Of a stretch of 64,000 nucleotides of DNA, positions 8,601 through 17,000 are shown one piece after another. Position 1 is the stretch's first letter. Each line of letters opens with the position of its first letter. Under the pieces are notes generated by a model. The model made no database searches, had not been told where the DNA came from, and was given only the letters and a program-made list of their open reading frames with translations. Location: positions 1 to 64,000 of the forward strand of contig JAHBXG010000012.1 in NCBI GenBank assembly GCA_019636565.1. Reading direction: 5' to 3'. Position numbers and translations under genes: made by a program. Source of the stretch: Phycisphaeraceae bacterium (lineage in GTDB: Bacteria; Planctomycetota; Phycisphaerae; Phycisphaerales; UBA1924).

Positions 8601-8813
8601 TCAGCCCGCGGGCTTTGGAGGTTCCGGTGGCTCGGGCTGTTTCTGTTCGGGCGAGTTGCCGAGCGACTGCACCGCCGCCCGAACCTTGGCGAGCGCCCAC
8701 AGCAGCAGGCACGCCAGAATCAGAATAATGGCCATGACGACGACCAACTCAATGAGCGTCAGGCCGCGGCGGGGTCGAAACCTTCGATGCGCCGTGCGCA
8801 CCTCCGTGCCCAT
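8601..8813 (-). CDS. Tiny prepilin-like protein (70 residues)
   Basis: A 70-residue protein made almost entirely of a type IV prepilin N-terminus: a basic leader, then RRG followed by LTLIELVVVMAIILILACLLLW. Cleavage is expected after the Gly and Glu falls at mature position 5. After about 15 helical residues it ends in a Pro/Glu-rich tail (PEPPEPPKPAG). It lacks the globular domain of a normal pilin, so it may be a minor or assembly subunit or a regulator of the secretion machine. The ATG at 8813 lies two bases after the stop of the secreted metalloprotease, which implies cotranscription and translational coupling. Confidence 0.7.
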   Translation of the reverse strand: MGTEVRTAHRRFRPRRGLTLIELVVVMAIILILACLLLWALAKVRAAVQSLGNSPEQKQPEPPEPPKPAG

Positions 8814-8815
8814 CT

Positions 8816-11644
8816 TTACGGGCACAGCAGTTCGTTGTATGCAGCAACGAACAAAACAAAGTCGGAATCGTCCACGTAGCCGTCGCCGTTCAGATCCGCC
8901 GGGCAGCCGGGAGCCATGTTCGGATCGGCGCAGTCGAGCAGGTCGTATGCCGCGGCAAAGAGCACGAAATCGGAATCCTCGACGATGCCGTCGTTGTTGA
9001 GGTCGCCGGGGCACGGTGCATTCGAGCCGTACTCGTAAGGGCCTCGATCAAGCCCGTTGACACGACGGGCGTTTCCGGCAAGATCGAACTGATAGGAAAG
9101 AGGCAGAGCCGCGTCGTCTGCCGAATCGATGGCCGGAGAGCCGGCGCTGAGTGAAAAGTCGCCACCGGGGGCATTGACGAACAGCGGATTGGAATCGTTG
9201 TTGCCGGTGCCACCGAGCGCGCCCGACCAGCCCTGCACCGTCGAGTGCCCCACCGTTGCGGACGAGCTGTACAAAACCAGATTCTCGATTTCCAGATCAA
9301 CCAGGCCGCCCGTGTTGCCCCAAAGAATCGAGTTCCGGATTGTTCCGTTCGCGTTGTAAAGAACCGTGCCCCCGCTGTAATTGGAGGCATGATTGTCCGC
9401 AATGGTGCAGTTGGTGATCGTGGCGTTTGTAGAGTCGGCGAGCCAGAGCGCACCGGCATCTTCGACCGACGTGTTGTTCGCGACGAGCGAGTTTGCAAGA
9501 TTGAGCGTGACGCCGTTCAGGTCGAGCGCGCCGCCGTTGTACGTCACGGCATGGTTGGAGGTCAGCGAGCAGGTTCGAAGATCAATGACCGCCTGATTGG
9601 CCGCGATTGCTCCGCCCCACGCCGCGGAGTTGTTCTTGAACGCGCATCGGTCGGCAACAAGTGTTGATGTCTCTTCCACCCACATCGCGCCGCCGCCCCA
9701 TTCCGCCGTATTGTTCTCGAAGCGGCAGTTGGTGAAAACAGGCAGGCTCGACCCGACCAGCGCGACGGCGCCGCCGTAGCCCGCGCGATTACCGGTAAAG
9801 ATGCAATTGCTCACGGCCGGCGATGCGTTCTCGATGTAGAGACCCGCGCCCGACCAATCGGAGTATCCGGCCGTCACGGTGAATCCATCGAGCACGGCGC
9901 GCGCGTTGGTGTCATACGCGTTGATCGGCGAATACGAGTTATCGGTGAGATCCGCCGGATTGCCGATCTCGCCGGAAATGATCGAGACGTTCGCAGCCGG
10001 GTCCCGTTGCGTGAGCGAGGTTTCGCCGCCACCGGGGCGCGACTTGCCCTGAAAGCCGCCGTAGAGCGCAAGCCCCGACCGCAGCGAATATGCCGCGTAG
10101 CGATCGTTGCCGATCGCACCCGGCTTGTAGGTTCCGTCGGCGAACCAGACCTGGCTGATGTTGGAGCAGTTCAGATTGGCGATGCCGAGCACCTCGGTCG
10201 CTTCACCCGCGGCGGAGTTCCATGAGAGTTGATCCGCGACGCCGGGAGTTTGCGCATCGACGTAGCGGCGCTCCTCGCATTCATCGGGGCGGCAATCTCC
10301 GTTTACATCAAGGCTGGTGCCATTGGCGATGTCGATCGAGTCATCGATGCCGTTTCCGTTGCAATCCTTGATTCGGGCGGCATCGCGGTAACTCGCAAGC
10401 GTCCAGCGGGTCTGCTTGATCATCAGCGCGTTGAACGCGGCGTTCGGCTGTCCGGCGTGGACACCCAGCGGCAAACCCGACAGGGCGTGCGTCTGGTACG
10501 GATTCGAATACTGCTGAAGCCGCACAGTGCCGGGGTAGGCCATGATCGTGCCGTAAGTCTGACCGTTGTACGAGAAGTCGTACCCCCAGGCGTACGAAGT
10601 TGGGGCGGATGTGTCGTTGGCATGATCGTGCGCGCAGCCGAAGTTGTGGCCGAGTTCGTGCGCGAGCAGCAGATCTCCCCCGCCAAGCGGGCGCCAGTTG
10701 ATGCAGGAATAGGCCTGGCCCTCATCCCAGAGCGCCCACCAGGCGGCTCCGCCGGTGAACCGTGTGTCGTCCACAACGAGGCAGACCGTGTCGGCCTTGT
10801 ACTGATCCCGGAGTGCCTGGACGTTGTCCATGAAGCCGTCGCCCGGGGTTGTGATGCGCTCGAGGTGGTTGATCCACTGGGGCGAGACTTCGTCGTACGT
10901 CGTTTCGACGTAGCCGGCGACTCGGAGCTCAAGGCGGTTGACACCCCCGGTGTTGATTCCGGAAAGCGAGAACGCGCCGTTCGCCGCGTCAATGGCGTTC
11001 TGGAATCGCGACTGAAGATTTGCCAGCCCCCCCACGGCGTTCTTCGCTTTGGTGGTGTAGACGCACAGCACGTCCACGATCGACTGGTCGTCCGAGCAAT
11101 CACAGGCGAGCGTGCCGAGCGCCGCGGCAGGCGCGCCGACTCCCGTCGATGCACCGGTGACGGCCGCGCGTGGTCGAGCAATCAATTGCTCGCGCGTGAC
11201 GCCGGGCGGGAGCAGGTCCTTGCCCGCAAAGTTCCAGCACTTGCCGCCGCCATCGGGGGCGATCTGTTCGGCCATTGCCACAGCCAGCCCGTCGCGATTG
11301 GGGGGGGCGCCGGGAGTCAGACCAAAGGTTCCTCGTTCGCTCCAGATGCCTCCGGAGATGATTCCGTTTTCGACGGTTATCGTGCACGTACCCAGAGCCT
11401 CGCCGACGACCTTTCCGTGCACCGTGAATCCGGTCTCGCGCCGGATGACTTTGGTGACGTCGATGTCGAACGCCGTATCCTGAAACAGGGGGATGTGAAC
11501 GCGGCTTCCCGGTGCGGCGTTCAAGGCCGAAACCGACACTGTGACCGCATCTTCGCGCACGCGGTCTGATCGCGCAGGTCCAGCGAGGCTTGACGCGCCG
11601 ACGGCAGCGACGGCGCAAAACGCAAGAATTTGCATCTCATTCAT
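8816..11644 (-). CDS. Secreted metzincin-like metalloprotease with beta-helix repeats and dockerin-like C-terminus
   Basis: A 942-residue exported protein with several modules. Residues 1-23 are a signal peptide. A metzincin protease domain follows, with HELGHNFGCAHD at 329-340 (zinc ligands H329, H333, H339; E330 catalytic) and a Met-turn GTIMAYPG around M368. Next comes a Ca-binding DCNGNGIDDS segment (about 434). A right-handed beta-helix of GGA/NN repeats resembling polymorphic outer-membrane proteins spans about 550-790. The C-terminus has two DLNxDGxVxDSDFVLF motifs like planctomycete dockerin-type EF-hands. It probably degrades or binds polymers outside the cell. The ATG at 11644 is preferred over a TTG two codons upstream; 11635 is also possible. 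Confidence 0.85.
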   Translation of the reverse strand: MNEMQILAFCAVAAVGASSLAGPARSDRVREDAVTVSVSALNAAPGSRVHIPLFQDTAFDIDVTKVIRRETGFTVHGKVVGEALGTCTITVENGIISGGIWSERGTFGLTPGAPPNRDGLAVAMAEQIAPDGGGKCWNFAGKDLLPPGVTREQLIARPRAAVTGASTGVGAPAAALGTLACDCSDDQSIVDVLCVYTTKAKNAVGGLANLQSRFQNAIDAANGAFSLSGINTGGVNRLELRVAGYVETTYDEVSPQWINHLERITTPGDGFMDNVQALRDQYKADTVCLVVDDTRFTGGAAWWALWDEGQAYSCINWRPLGGGDLLLAHELGHNFGCAHDHANDTSAPTSYAWGYDFSYNGQTYGTIMAYPGTVRLQQYSNPYQTHALSGLPLGVHAGQPNAAFNALMIKQTRWTLASYRDAARIKDCNGNGIDDSIDIANGTSLDVNGDCRPDECEERRYVDAQTPGVADQLSWNSAAGEATEVLGIANLNCSNISQVWFADGTYKPGAIGNDRYAAYSLRSGLALYGGFQGKSRPGGGETSLTQRDPAANVSIISGEIGNPADLTDNSYSPINAYDTNARAVLDGFTVTAGYSDWSGAGLYIENASPAVSNCIFTGNRAGYGGAVALVGSSLPVFTNCRFENNTAEWGGGAMWVEETSTLVADRCAFKNNSAAWGGAIAANQAVIDLRTCSLTSNHAVTYNGGALDLNGVTLNLANSLVANNTSVEDAGALWLADSTNATITNCTIADNHASNYSGGTVLYNANGTIRNSILWGNTGGLVDLEIENLVLYSSSATVGHSTVQGWSGALGGTGNNDSNPLFVNAPGGDFSLSAGSPAIDSADDAALPLSYQFDLAGNARRVNGLDRGPYEYGSNAPCPGDLNNDGIVEDSDFVLFAAAYDLLDCADPNMAPGCPADLNGDGYVDDSDFVLFVAAYNELLCP

Positions 11645-11674
11645 AAACAAGCGACTCCGGGGCGGGATCTCAAG

Positions 11675-11702
11675 AGGATACGGGAAAACCGTGGCAATTC
11701 AA
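11675..11702 (-). promoter_or_regulatory. Candidate promoter of the metzincin gene
   Basis: On the minus strand TTGAAT (11697-11702), a 16-base spacer and TATCCT (11675-11680), giving a leader of about 25 bases before the ATG at 11644. Confidence 0.4.
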
Positions 11703-11792
11703 CGTGAAATCGCGCGCGCTCCGGACCCAAATCCGCGCAGGGGCCGCGGAATCGGGCCGCTTCGAGAGCGAGAGTCCGAATATCTTTTCGCG

Positions 11793-12842
11793 ATGAACAA
11801 GAATCTGCGTACGGCGAGCGGCGTCCTTCTGTTCGGAACAGTGCTCATTTGTGGCTGCACACCGGTCACCGTCAGTTTCGAACTTTTCGGCCGGGAGAAA
11901 AAGCTCGCCGAGACGGTGGTGTCGGAAGATGATCGCGCGACGTGGAAGATCGCGGTGATCGACATCCAAGGCACGATTGTGGACGCCAACTTGCCTCCCT
12001 TCTTTTCCCGGGGCGGGAACCCGGTGGATGACATCGTCGCCCGGCTCGAAATGGCGGGCGCGGATGCGGGCGTGAAGGCAGTGGTCCTCCGCATCAACTC
12101 CCCCGGCGGCAGCGTCACGGGCAGCGACGAGGTTTATCGCGAGGTGATCCGGTTCCGCGAGAAGACCGGCAAGCCCGTGGTCGTGTCGATGGCGGAAGTG
12201 GCCGCGAGCGGCGGGTATTACGTCTCGCTCGCGGCGGACAAGATCGTCGCGCACCCCACCACCATCACGGGTTCGATCGGTGTCATCATTCCCACGATCA
12301 ACTTCAGCGCGGGACTCGCCAAAATCGGAATTGTCGCACGCTCGGTGAAGAGCGGCCCGAACAAGGATCTGGCCAACCCGCTCGAGCCCATGCGCGAATC
12401 GCAATACGCCGTCCTGCAAAACCTGGTCGACCAGTTCTACGACGAATTCAAGGCCAAGGTGAAATCGCGAAGGCCCAACCTCGACATGGCGAAGTTCGGC
12501 GAAATGACCGACGGCCGCATCGTCAGCGGCAAGGATGCGCTGGCGCTCGGGCTGGTCGATTCGCTCGGCGGCGTGCGCGACGCATTCGAAGAGGCCAAGC
12601 AGCTCGCGGGCATCCCGAGCGCCAAGATGGTGAAGTATCAGCCGGAAGGCTCGATCCGCCCGCGCACTCCCTATGCGAGCGCGGACGAACTGCCGCTGGG
12701 CGCCGCGATGCAGATGGGCACCGGTTCGGGTGCGGGCGGAACCGAGATCAACATGCTTCAGGTCAATGCCTCGGGGCTGTTTCCAAACCCGGGCCCGTCG
12801 GCGAGCTGCGCGTATTACCTTTGGCTGGCAGAAGTTCCCTGA
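11793..12842 (+). CDS. sppA: Signal peptide peptidase SppA-type serine protease, lipoprotein form
   Basis: A 349-residue member of the S49/ClpP-crotonase fold proteases that cut leftover signal peptides in the membrane. It shows the VIDIQGTI start of the fold, the VLRINSPGGSVTGSDE motif, the nucleophile region MAEVAASGGYYVSLAADKIVA (catalytic Ser in ASGGYY) and TGSIGVI. The downstream Lys typical of short S49 enzymes is likely in the RSVKSGPNKD segment. The N-terminus is a signal with the candidate lipobox LICGC, so it is probably lipid-anchored. The ATG at 11793 is chosen because the 84 extra upstream residues in this frame are not protein-like. Confidence 0.88.
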   Translation: MNKNLRTASGVLLFGTVLICGCTPVTVSFELFGREKKLAETVVSEDDRATWKIAVIDIQGTIVDANLPPFFSRGGNPVDDIVARLEMAGADAGVKAVVLRINSPGGSVTGSDEVYREVIRFREKTGKPVVVSMAEVAASGGYYVSLAADKIVAHPTTITGSIGVIIPTINFSAGLAKIGIVARSVKSGPNKDLANPLEPMRESQYAVLQNLVDQFYDEFKAKVKSRRPNLDMAKFGEMTDGRIVSGKDALALGLVDSLGGVRDAFEEAKQLAGIPSAKMVKYQPEGSIRPRTPYASADELPLGAAMQMGTGSGAGGTEINMLQVNASGLFPNPGPSASCAYYLWLAEVP

Positions 12843-13003
12843 CCAACGGCTCTCGCTGCCCGTTCAGCGGACTGCAACGCCAGAAGGCTGTTTTCTGCAC
12901 GTTTTCTCCCGGGAAGGCCGGTGTGGCACGGTCCTACCCTCTCGGCGTTCGGTAACAACACTGCCCAGAAGGGCGGTGCCGCAACACCACTTTGAGAACT
13001 CCC

Positions 13004-13702
13004 ATGAAGAAGATCGAGCGGCTTTTCATCTACTCCGGCGTCGGTGTCGCGATCGCCCTCGGGCTCGGCTGGCGCGGGCTGGGCACAAACGCTTCAGCAA
13101 CGCTCGCGAGCGTTCAGGCCGATTCGGTCCGCATCGCAACGGCTGATGTGCTGACGCTGGTCGAGAAGATGGCCTCGAGCGAGCGCTACCTGCCGGCTCG
13201 CGAAGAGAAGGTCAAGTCGCTGCGGGCGCCGATCGATCTCTTGCAGAAGGAACTCGACGAACTGCGCACCAAGATCACGGCGATTCCGGATTTCCAGAAC
13301 AACGCCGAAGCGCAGCCCCTCATCCAGCAGTTCCAGACCAAGTCGCAGAACATGCAGGCCCTCTCGCAAACCGCGCAGAGCGAAGCAGAAAACTTCAACA
13401 CTACCCAGTTGCAGGAGGCGTACCGGATCGTCATCGAGACGACAACGCAGATCGCTAGCAGCAAGGGCTACACCCACGTCATCAGCACCAAGCTTCCCGA
13501 CAACAGGCTCACGAGCAACAACGTGACCGGCCTTCTTCAGGAAATGCTCGCACGCCCCGTGGTCAAGGCCCCCGCTGCCGATGACATCACCGAGGATGTT
13601 GTGAAGGAATTGAAACTCGAGAATGTCAAGACCGGTGCCGCGGCGACCGCGCCCGCTTCCTCGGCGGCCCCCGCTACCAGCACGGCGCCCGAGAACAAGT
13701 AA
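13004..13702 (+). CDS. OmpH/Skp-like periplasmic coiled-coil protein
   Basis: A 232-residue exported protein with an N-terminal signal/anchor (about 8-28), then TADVLTLVEKM, a variant of the Skp opening, and a long charged helical region (about 55-145) expected to form the coiled-coil arms of a Skp-type chaperone. A small beta region (YTHVISTKLPDN) follows, then an Ala/Pro/Ser-rich tail. Skp proteins carry outer-membrane proteins across the periplasm. The assignment is by architecture; sequence identity to Skp is weak. The ATG at 13004 is used. A strong terminator follows 22 bases after the stop. Confidence 0.65.
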   Translation: MKKIERLFIYSGVGVAIALGLGWRGLGTNASATLASVQADSVRIATADVLTLVEKMASSERYLPAREEKVKSLRAPIDLLQKELDELRTKITAIPDFQNNAEAQPLIQQFQTKSQNMQALSQTAQSEAENFNTTQLQEAYRIVIETTTQIASSKGYTHVISTKLPDNRLTSNNVTGLLQEMLARPVVKAPAADDITEDVVKELKLENVKTGAAATAPASSAAPATSTAPENK

Positions 13703-13724
13703 GTCCACGTTTGACCGTGTCCAG

Positions 13725-13755
13725 AGGCCCGCCCTCGCGGGCCTTTTTTCTTTTT
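13725..13755 (+). terminator. Intrinsic terminator after the OmpH/Skp-like gene
   Basis: Perfect 8-bp stem (13725-13732 with 13737-13744, four-base loop) running into a T-rich tract (13744-13755). It lacks a T-run on the other strand, so it does not serve lipB. Confidence 0.88.
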
Positions 13756-13763
13756 GGACGTGT

Positions 13764-14576
13764 TCACCGGGCCGCGGCGTCGCGATCCATCCGAGCGATC
13801 TCGCGACGGCGTTCGATCGCTTCCGAGAACTCGTCGATCAGCGCCGATTTCACCTCGGGCATAGACGGACAATCGGCCCCAAGTTCGTGCGCGAGGCTGG
13901 TGACCGGGCGCCCGACCAGCCCGCACGGAACAATTAGGCCGAAGTGCTCGAGGCGGGTCGTGACGTTGAGCGCGAGCCCGTGCATGGAAATCCACTTGCG
14001 GACACGCACACCCATCGCGGCGATTTTGGCGTGGGGCCGACCCTCCCGGAGGGTCCAAACGCCGGTCGCTTCCGGGTCGCGGCTGGTTTGAACGCCAAAC
14101 CGGGCGCACACCCGGACAACCGCATCCTCCAGCATCCGCATGTAGTCGTGCAGGCCGAGATTGAGCACATTCAGGTCGAGAATGGGGTAGGCGACCAACT
14201 GCCCCGGACCGTGGTAGGTGATGTCGCCCCCCCGATCGGTGCGGGCGACGGCAACGCCGGATCGGGCCAGAAGCTCGGGAGACGCCAGCAGGTTGGCCTC
14301 GGCCGAAGCCCGGTTGGAGATGGTGACAACCGGATCGTGCTCGACGAGTAACAGTTCACCGGCAGGCCCGGAATCCGTTTGGGTCGAGGCTCGGGCCTCC
14401 CTCGCGCTCAAAACCCGGGAATGGGCCTCGGTTTGGAGTTGATAGGCCGGGCCGTAGGCGAGGCGTCCCAGGTCCGAAATGTGAAGGCTCGTTCCCACCC
14501 GGGATTGAAGGCGGAGAGGGGTCTGGGAGCGGCGGGGAGTGGTAGGAATTGGGTTGGTTGCTATAAGATTCTGCAT
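13764..14576 (-). CDS. lipB: Lipoyl(octanoyl) transferase LipB
   Basis: Transfers octanoate from acyl carrier protein to lipoyl domains, the first step of lipoate synthesis. Family motifs are visible: LLVEHDPVVTISNRA, DRGGDITYHGPGQLVAYPILDL (lipoate-binding HGPGQ loop), the GVW segment, the catalytic Lys in AKIAAMGVRVRKWISMHG, and FGLIVPCG with the catalytic Cys. The ATG at 14576 overlaps the lpxA ATG head-to-head. A GTG at 14498 would give a more typical LipB N-terminus (VGTSLHISDLGRLAYGPAYQLQ region) and leave 76 bases between the genes. Neither start has a clear ribosome site. Confidence 0.93.
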   Translation of the reverse strand: MQNLIATNPIPTTPRRSQTPLRLQSRVGTSLHISDLGRLAYGPAYQLQTEAHSRVLSAREARASTQTDSGPAGELLLVEHDPVVTISNRASAEANLLASPELLARSGVAVARTDRGGDITYHGPGQLVAYPILDLNVLNLGLHDYMRMLEDAVVRVCARFGVQTSRDPEATGVWTLREGRPHAKIAAMGVRVRKWISMHGLALNVTTRLEHFGLIVPCGLVGRPVTSLAHELGADCPSMPEVKSALIDEFSEAIERRREIARMDRDAAAR

Positions 14577-15447
14577 GGAAAAGATCGATCCGACTTCGAG
14601 GGTCGGGAAAGACGTTGAGTTGGCTGAGGGGGTCGAGATCGGTCCATGGTGTGAACTTGATGGCAAGATTCGGCTGGGTCGAAACGCGCGGCTGATGTCA
14701 AACGTCAAGCTCCGCGGGCCGCTGACGATCGGCGCCAACGTCACAATCTACCCCTGGGCTGTTCTTGGTTATCCGGCTCAGGATTTCAAAGTGAAGCCGG
14801 ATTCACCTACGGGCGGGCTGGTGATCGGCGATGACTGCACATTTCGGGAAGCGGTCACGGTACACGCGGCCACGCACACCGAGATTCCGACCCGAGTGGG
14901 TCATGCTTGCTATTTCATGGTCCAGAGTCACGTGGGGCACGATTGCCAGATCGGCAACAACGTGACGATCGTGAACGGCGCGGTGCTTGGGGGACATTGC
15001 GAGATCTTCGACAACGTGACCATCGGCGGGCTTGCCGCGATTCACCAGTTCACGCGGATCGGGCGCTTCGCGTTCGTTTCGGGGCACTCGGGGTTCACGA
15101 CGGACATCCCGCCGTTCTGCATGGGGTACGGTCGCAATCGCATGCAGGGAATCAATCAGGTTGGGCTTCGACGCGCGAAGTTTCCGCGCGAACACATCCA
15201 GAAATTGCGGACGGTGTTCCGCCAGGCGCTGCAGAGCGTGGTGACGCGAGCCGAGGCGATCGCAATCTGCGAGAGCTTTGCTCGCGAGTGCCCTCCCGCT
15301 CAAGAGATCGCCGATTTTCTCCGCGCGAGCAAGAGACCGATCGCGCCGGGCGCGCTGCGTCCGCCCCGCGAACTGGCCGCTTTCCTCCAGGCACGCCGAC
15401 GGGGAGAAGAAGTGTGGGGATTGGAATCAGAGGAATCGTCGATCTAG
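14575..15447 (+). CDS. lpxA: UDP-N-acetylglucosamine O-acyltransferase LpxA
   Basis: Attaches the first acyl chain to UDP-GlcNAc in lipid A synthesis. The 290 residues form a left-handed beta-helix from hexapeptide repeats (about 5-185), with the catalytic-His segment MVQSHVGHDCQIGNN (His of SHVGHD). The conserved IPPFCMGYGRNRMQGIN stretch and a C-terminal helical domain follow. The start MEKIDPTS matches the family opening, so the ATG at 14575 is well supported even though no strong ribosome site precedes it. This points to a lipid A-bearing outer membrane. The other lpx genes are not adjacent. Confidence 0.92.
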   Translation: MEKIDPTSRVGKDVELAEGVEIGPWCELDGKIRLGRNARLMSNVKLRGPLTIGANVTIYPWAVLGYPAQDFKVKPDSPTGGLVIGDDCTFREAVTVHAATHTEIPTRVGHACYFMVQSHVGHDCQIGNNVTIVNGAVLGGHCEIFDNVTIGGLAAIHQFTRIGRFAFVSGHSGFTTDIPPFCMGYGRNRMQGINQVGLRRAKFPREHIQKLRTVFRQALQSVVTRAEAIAICESFARECPPAQEIADFLRASKRPIAPGALRPPRELAAFLQARRRGEEVWGLESEESSI

Positions 15448-15465
15448 GCTCATTCTGAGCCGACG

Positions 15466-16365
15466 ATGATTTCGTTTGGGGCCGGCCGGAGACAAGGTTT
15501 GGAGAGCGACTTGATCGAAGCCAAGCCCCTCGCGCGTGCCGCGCTGCGCCTTTGCGTGCTCGCGAGCGGCTCGGCGGGCAATTGCAGCGTGCTTGTGGCC
15601 GAAACCGAGGGTGAGTCGACATTCTGGCTGATCGACGCCGGGCTCTCGATGAAGCGCACTCGGGCTCTGTTGGCCGGGATCGGTCTTGCGGATCGCCTGC
15701 CCCGCGGCATCATCCTCACCCACCTCGACAACGACCACGCCAACCCGAGCGTAATCGACGGATTCGGCGACGACGTTCCGGTTTTTCTTCACAGGCGGCA
15801 CCTGGGACGGGCCGAACGCGAGCAACGGCTGTTTCGGCGGACCGAGGTGCTCGACAATCCGGTCCGTTTGGGTGCGGGGTGCTCGGTCCGCGTTCGCCTG
15901 GCGCATCACGACATCGATGGCTCGGCGGCGCTGCGCTTCACGCTGGAGCACGAGAACGGCTGCTGCGAACTGGGCTACGCCACCGACATCGGACGACCGA
16001 CAGCGGAGCTGGTTGATCATCTCGCCGGCGTGGACGTTCTGGCGATCGAGAGCAATTACTGCCCGAAAATGCAGGAAAGAGCCGACCGGCCCGCGATCCT
16101 GAAAGCCCGTGTGATGGGCGGAAGCGGGCACCTCTCGAACCAGCAGTGCGTGCGGATGGTGCGGGCGATCGCCCCGCAACGGCATGTGGTGCTTCTGCAT
16201 CTTTCCCGCCAGTGCAATACACCGGAGTTGGCAGCGATCGAACACCTTGGCTCGGAATACCAATTGAGCGTCAGTTCTCAGCACGAACCGACGAGCTGGA
16301 TTGAAGCAAGACTTCGGCCGGCAGGTACGTCGCGTGTGCGTGCCGAAACGCTTTTCGAGGCCTGA
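15466..16365 (+). CDS. MBL-fold metallo-hydrolase (YycJ/WalJ-like)
   Basis: A 299-residue metallo-beta-lactamase-fold hydrolase. The opening LCVLASGSAGNCSVL is the YycJ/WalJ signature. The metal motif is THLDNDH in place of the usual THEHSDH, so the second His is an Asp; ComEC-type proteins carry a similar HxDxDH. Later ligands are visible in LAHHDIDG and GYATDIG, with ESNYC and SGHLSNQQ further on. Family members are thought to act as nucleases or hydrolases linked to cell-wall or DNA metabolism. It starts 18 bases after lpxA and is followed 44 bases later by rsfS, so it may be cotranscribed. Confidence 0.82.
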   Translation: MISFGAGRRQGLESDLIEAKPLARAALRLCVLASGSAGNCSVLVAETEGESTFWLIDAGLSMKRTRALLAGIGLADRLPRGIILTHLDNDHANPSVIDGFGDDVPVFLHRRHLGRAEREQRLFRRTEVLDNPVRLGAGCSVRVRLAHHDIDGSAALRFTLEHENGCCELGYATDIGRPTAELVDHLAGVDVLAIESNYCPKMQERADRPAILKARVMGGSGHLSNQQCVRMVRAIAPQRHVVLLHLSRQCNTPELAAIEHLGSEYQLSVSSQHEPTSWIEARLRPAGTSRVRAETLFEA

Positions 16366-16409
16366 CGGGCGAATAGAATTGACCGGTTCCAGTACATAAA
16401 GGGCGACTC

Positions 16410-17000
16410 GTGCCGGCAAAGAAAAAAGCGAAGAAGGCGACCACCAAGCAGAAGATCAAGCACAGTGCCAAACCGGCGGCCAAGCGCGCCGCCGCACCGG
16501 CACGCAAGAAGCCGGCGGGGCGCGCTCCCGCTGCGCGTACTGCTGCGAGCCCGGTTACCCGCGCGGCTGTGGCAACCCGACCGGTTGTTGCACGCCCCGC
16601 CCCTTCGAAGGCCGAGGAATTCGCCATCGAAGCGGCGCGCTGCATGGACGACGACAAGTGCACCGATGTCGTGGTTCTCGACGTTCGTGGCAAGAACCCG
16701 ATGACCGACTTTCTGGTCATCGGCTCCGGAACTTCCGATCGCCAGATGCGGGCCGTGCTGCATCACATCCAGGATCTAGGCGAAACACTGGGGTACCAGG
16801 CCGTTCGCTCCACCAGCGACGACCGTGCGACCTGGCTGCTCGCCGACTTCATGAATGTGATCACGCATCTGTTCGAACCCAACACGCGGGCCCACTATGA
16901 CCTTGAGATGATGTGGGGCGATACCGCCCGCGTGGATTGGGAGCGGCCCGGAACCGGCACGCGGGATCGGGCGGGTTTGCACTCGGGCCAGCGGGGCTGA
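16410..17000 (+). CDS. rsfS: Ribosomal silencing factor RsfS with long basic N-terminal extension
   Basis: Binds ribosomal protein uL14 and blocks 30S-50S joining under starvation. The RsfS domain covers about 66-175: VVVLDVRGKNPMTDFLVIGSGTSDRQM and the later WLLADFMNVITHLFEPNTRAHYDLEMMWGD stretch, with the family's conserved Trp, Asp and His residues. Residues 1-65 are a Lys/Ala/Pro/Arg-rich extension, like a histone H1 or AlgP tail, that normal RsfS (about 110 residues) lacks. The start is GTG at 16410. The stop is immediately followed by the aroB ATG with no gap, so the two genes are coupled. Confidence 0.92.
   Translation: MPAKKKAKKATTKQKIKHSAKPAAKRAAAPARKKPAGRAPAARTAASPVTRAAVATRPVVARPAPSKAEEFAIEAARCMDDDKCTDVVVLDVRGKNPMTDFLVIGSGTSDRQMRAVLHHIQDLGETLGYQAVRSTSDDRATWLLADFMNVITHLFEPNTRAHYDLEMMWGDTARVDWERPGTGTRDRAGLHSGQRG

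Noticed and set aside
7965..8712. Several open frames on both strands in the 7975-8600 gap
   Set aside because: No ribosome sites, odd composition (Arg/Pro/Gly/Thr-rich) and mutual overlap; the DNA here shows hairpins rather than coding signals.
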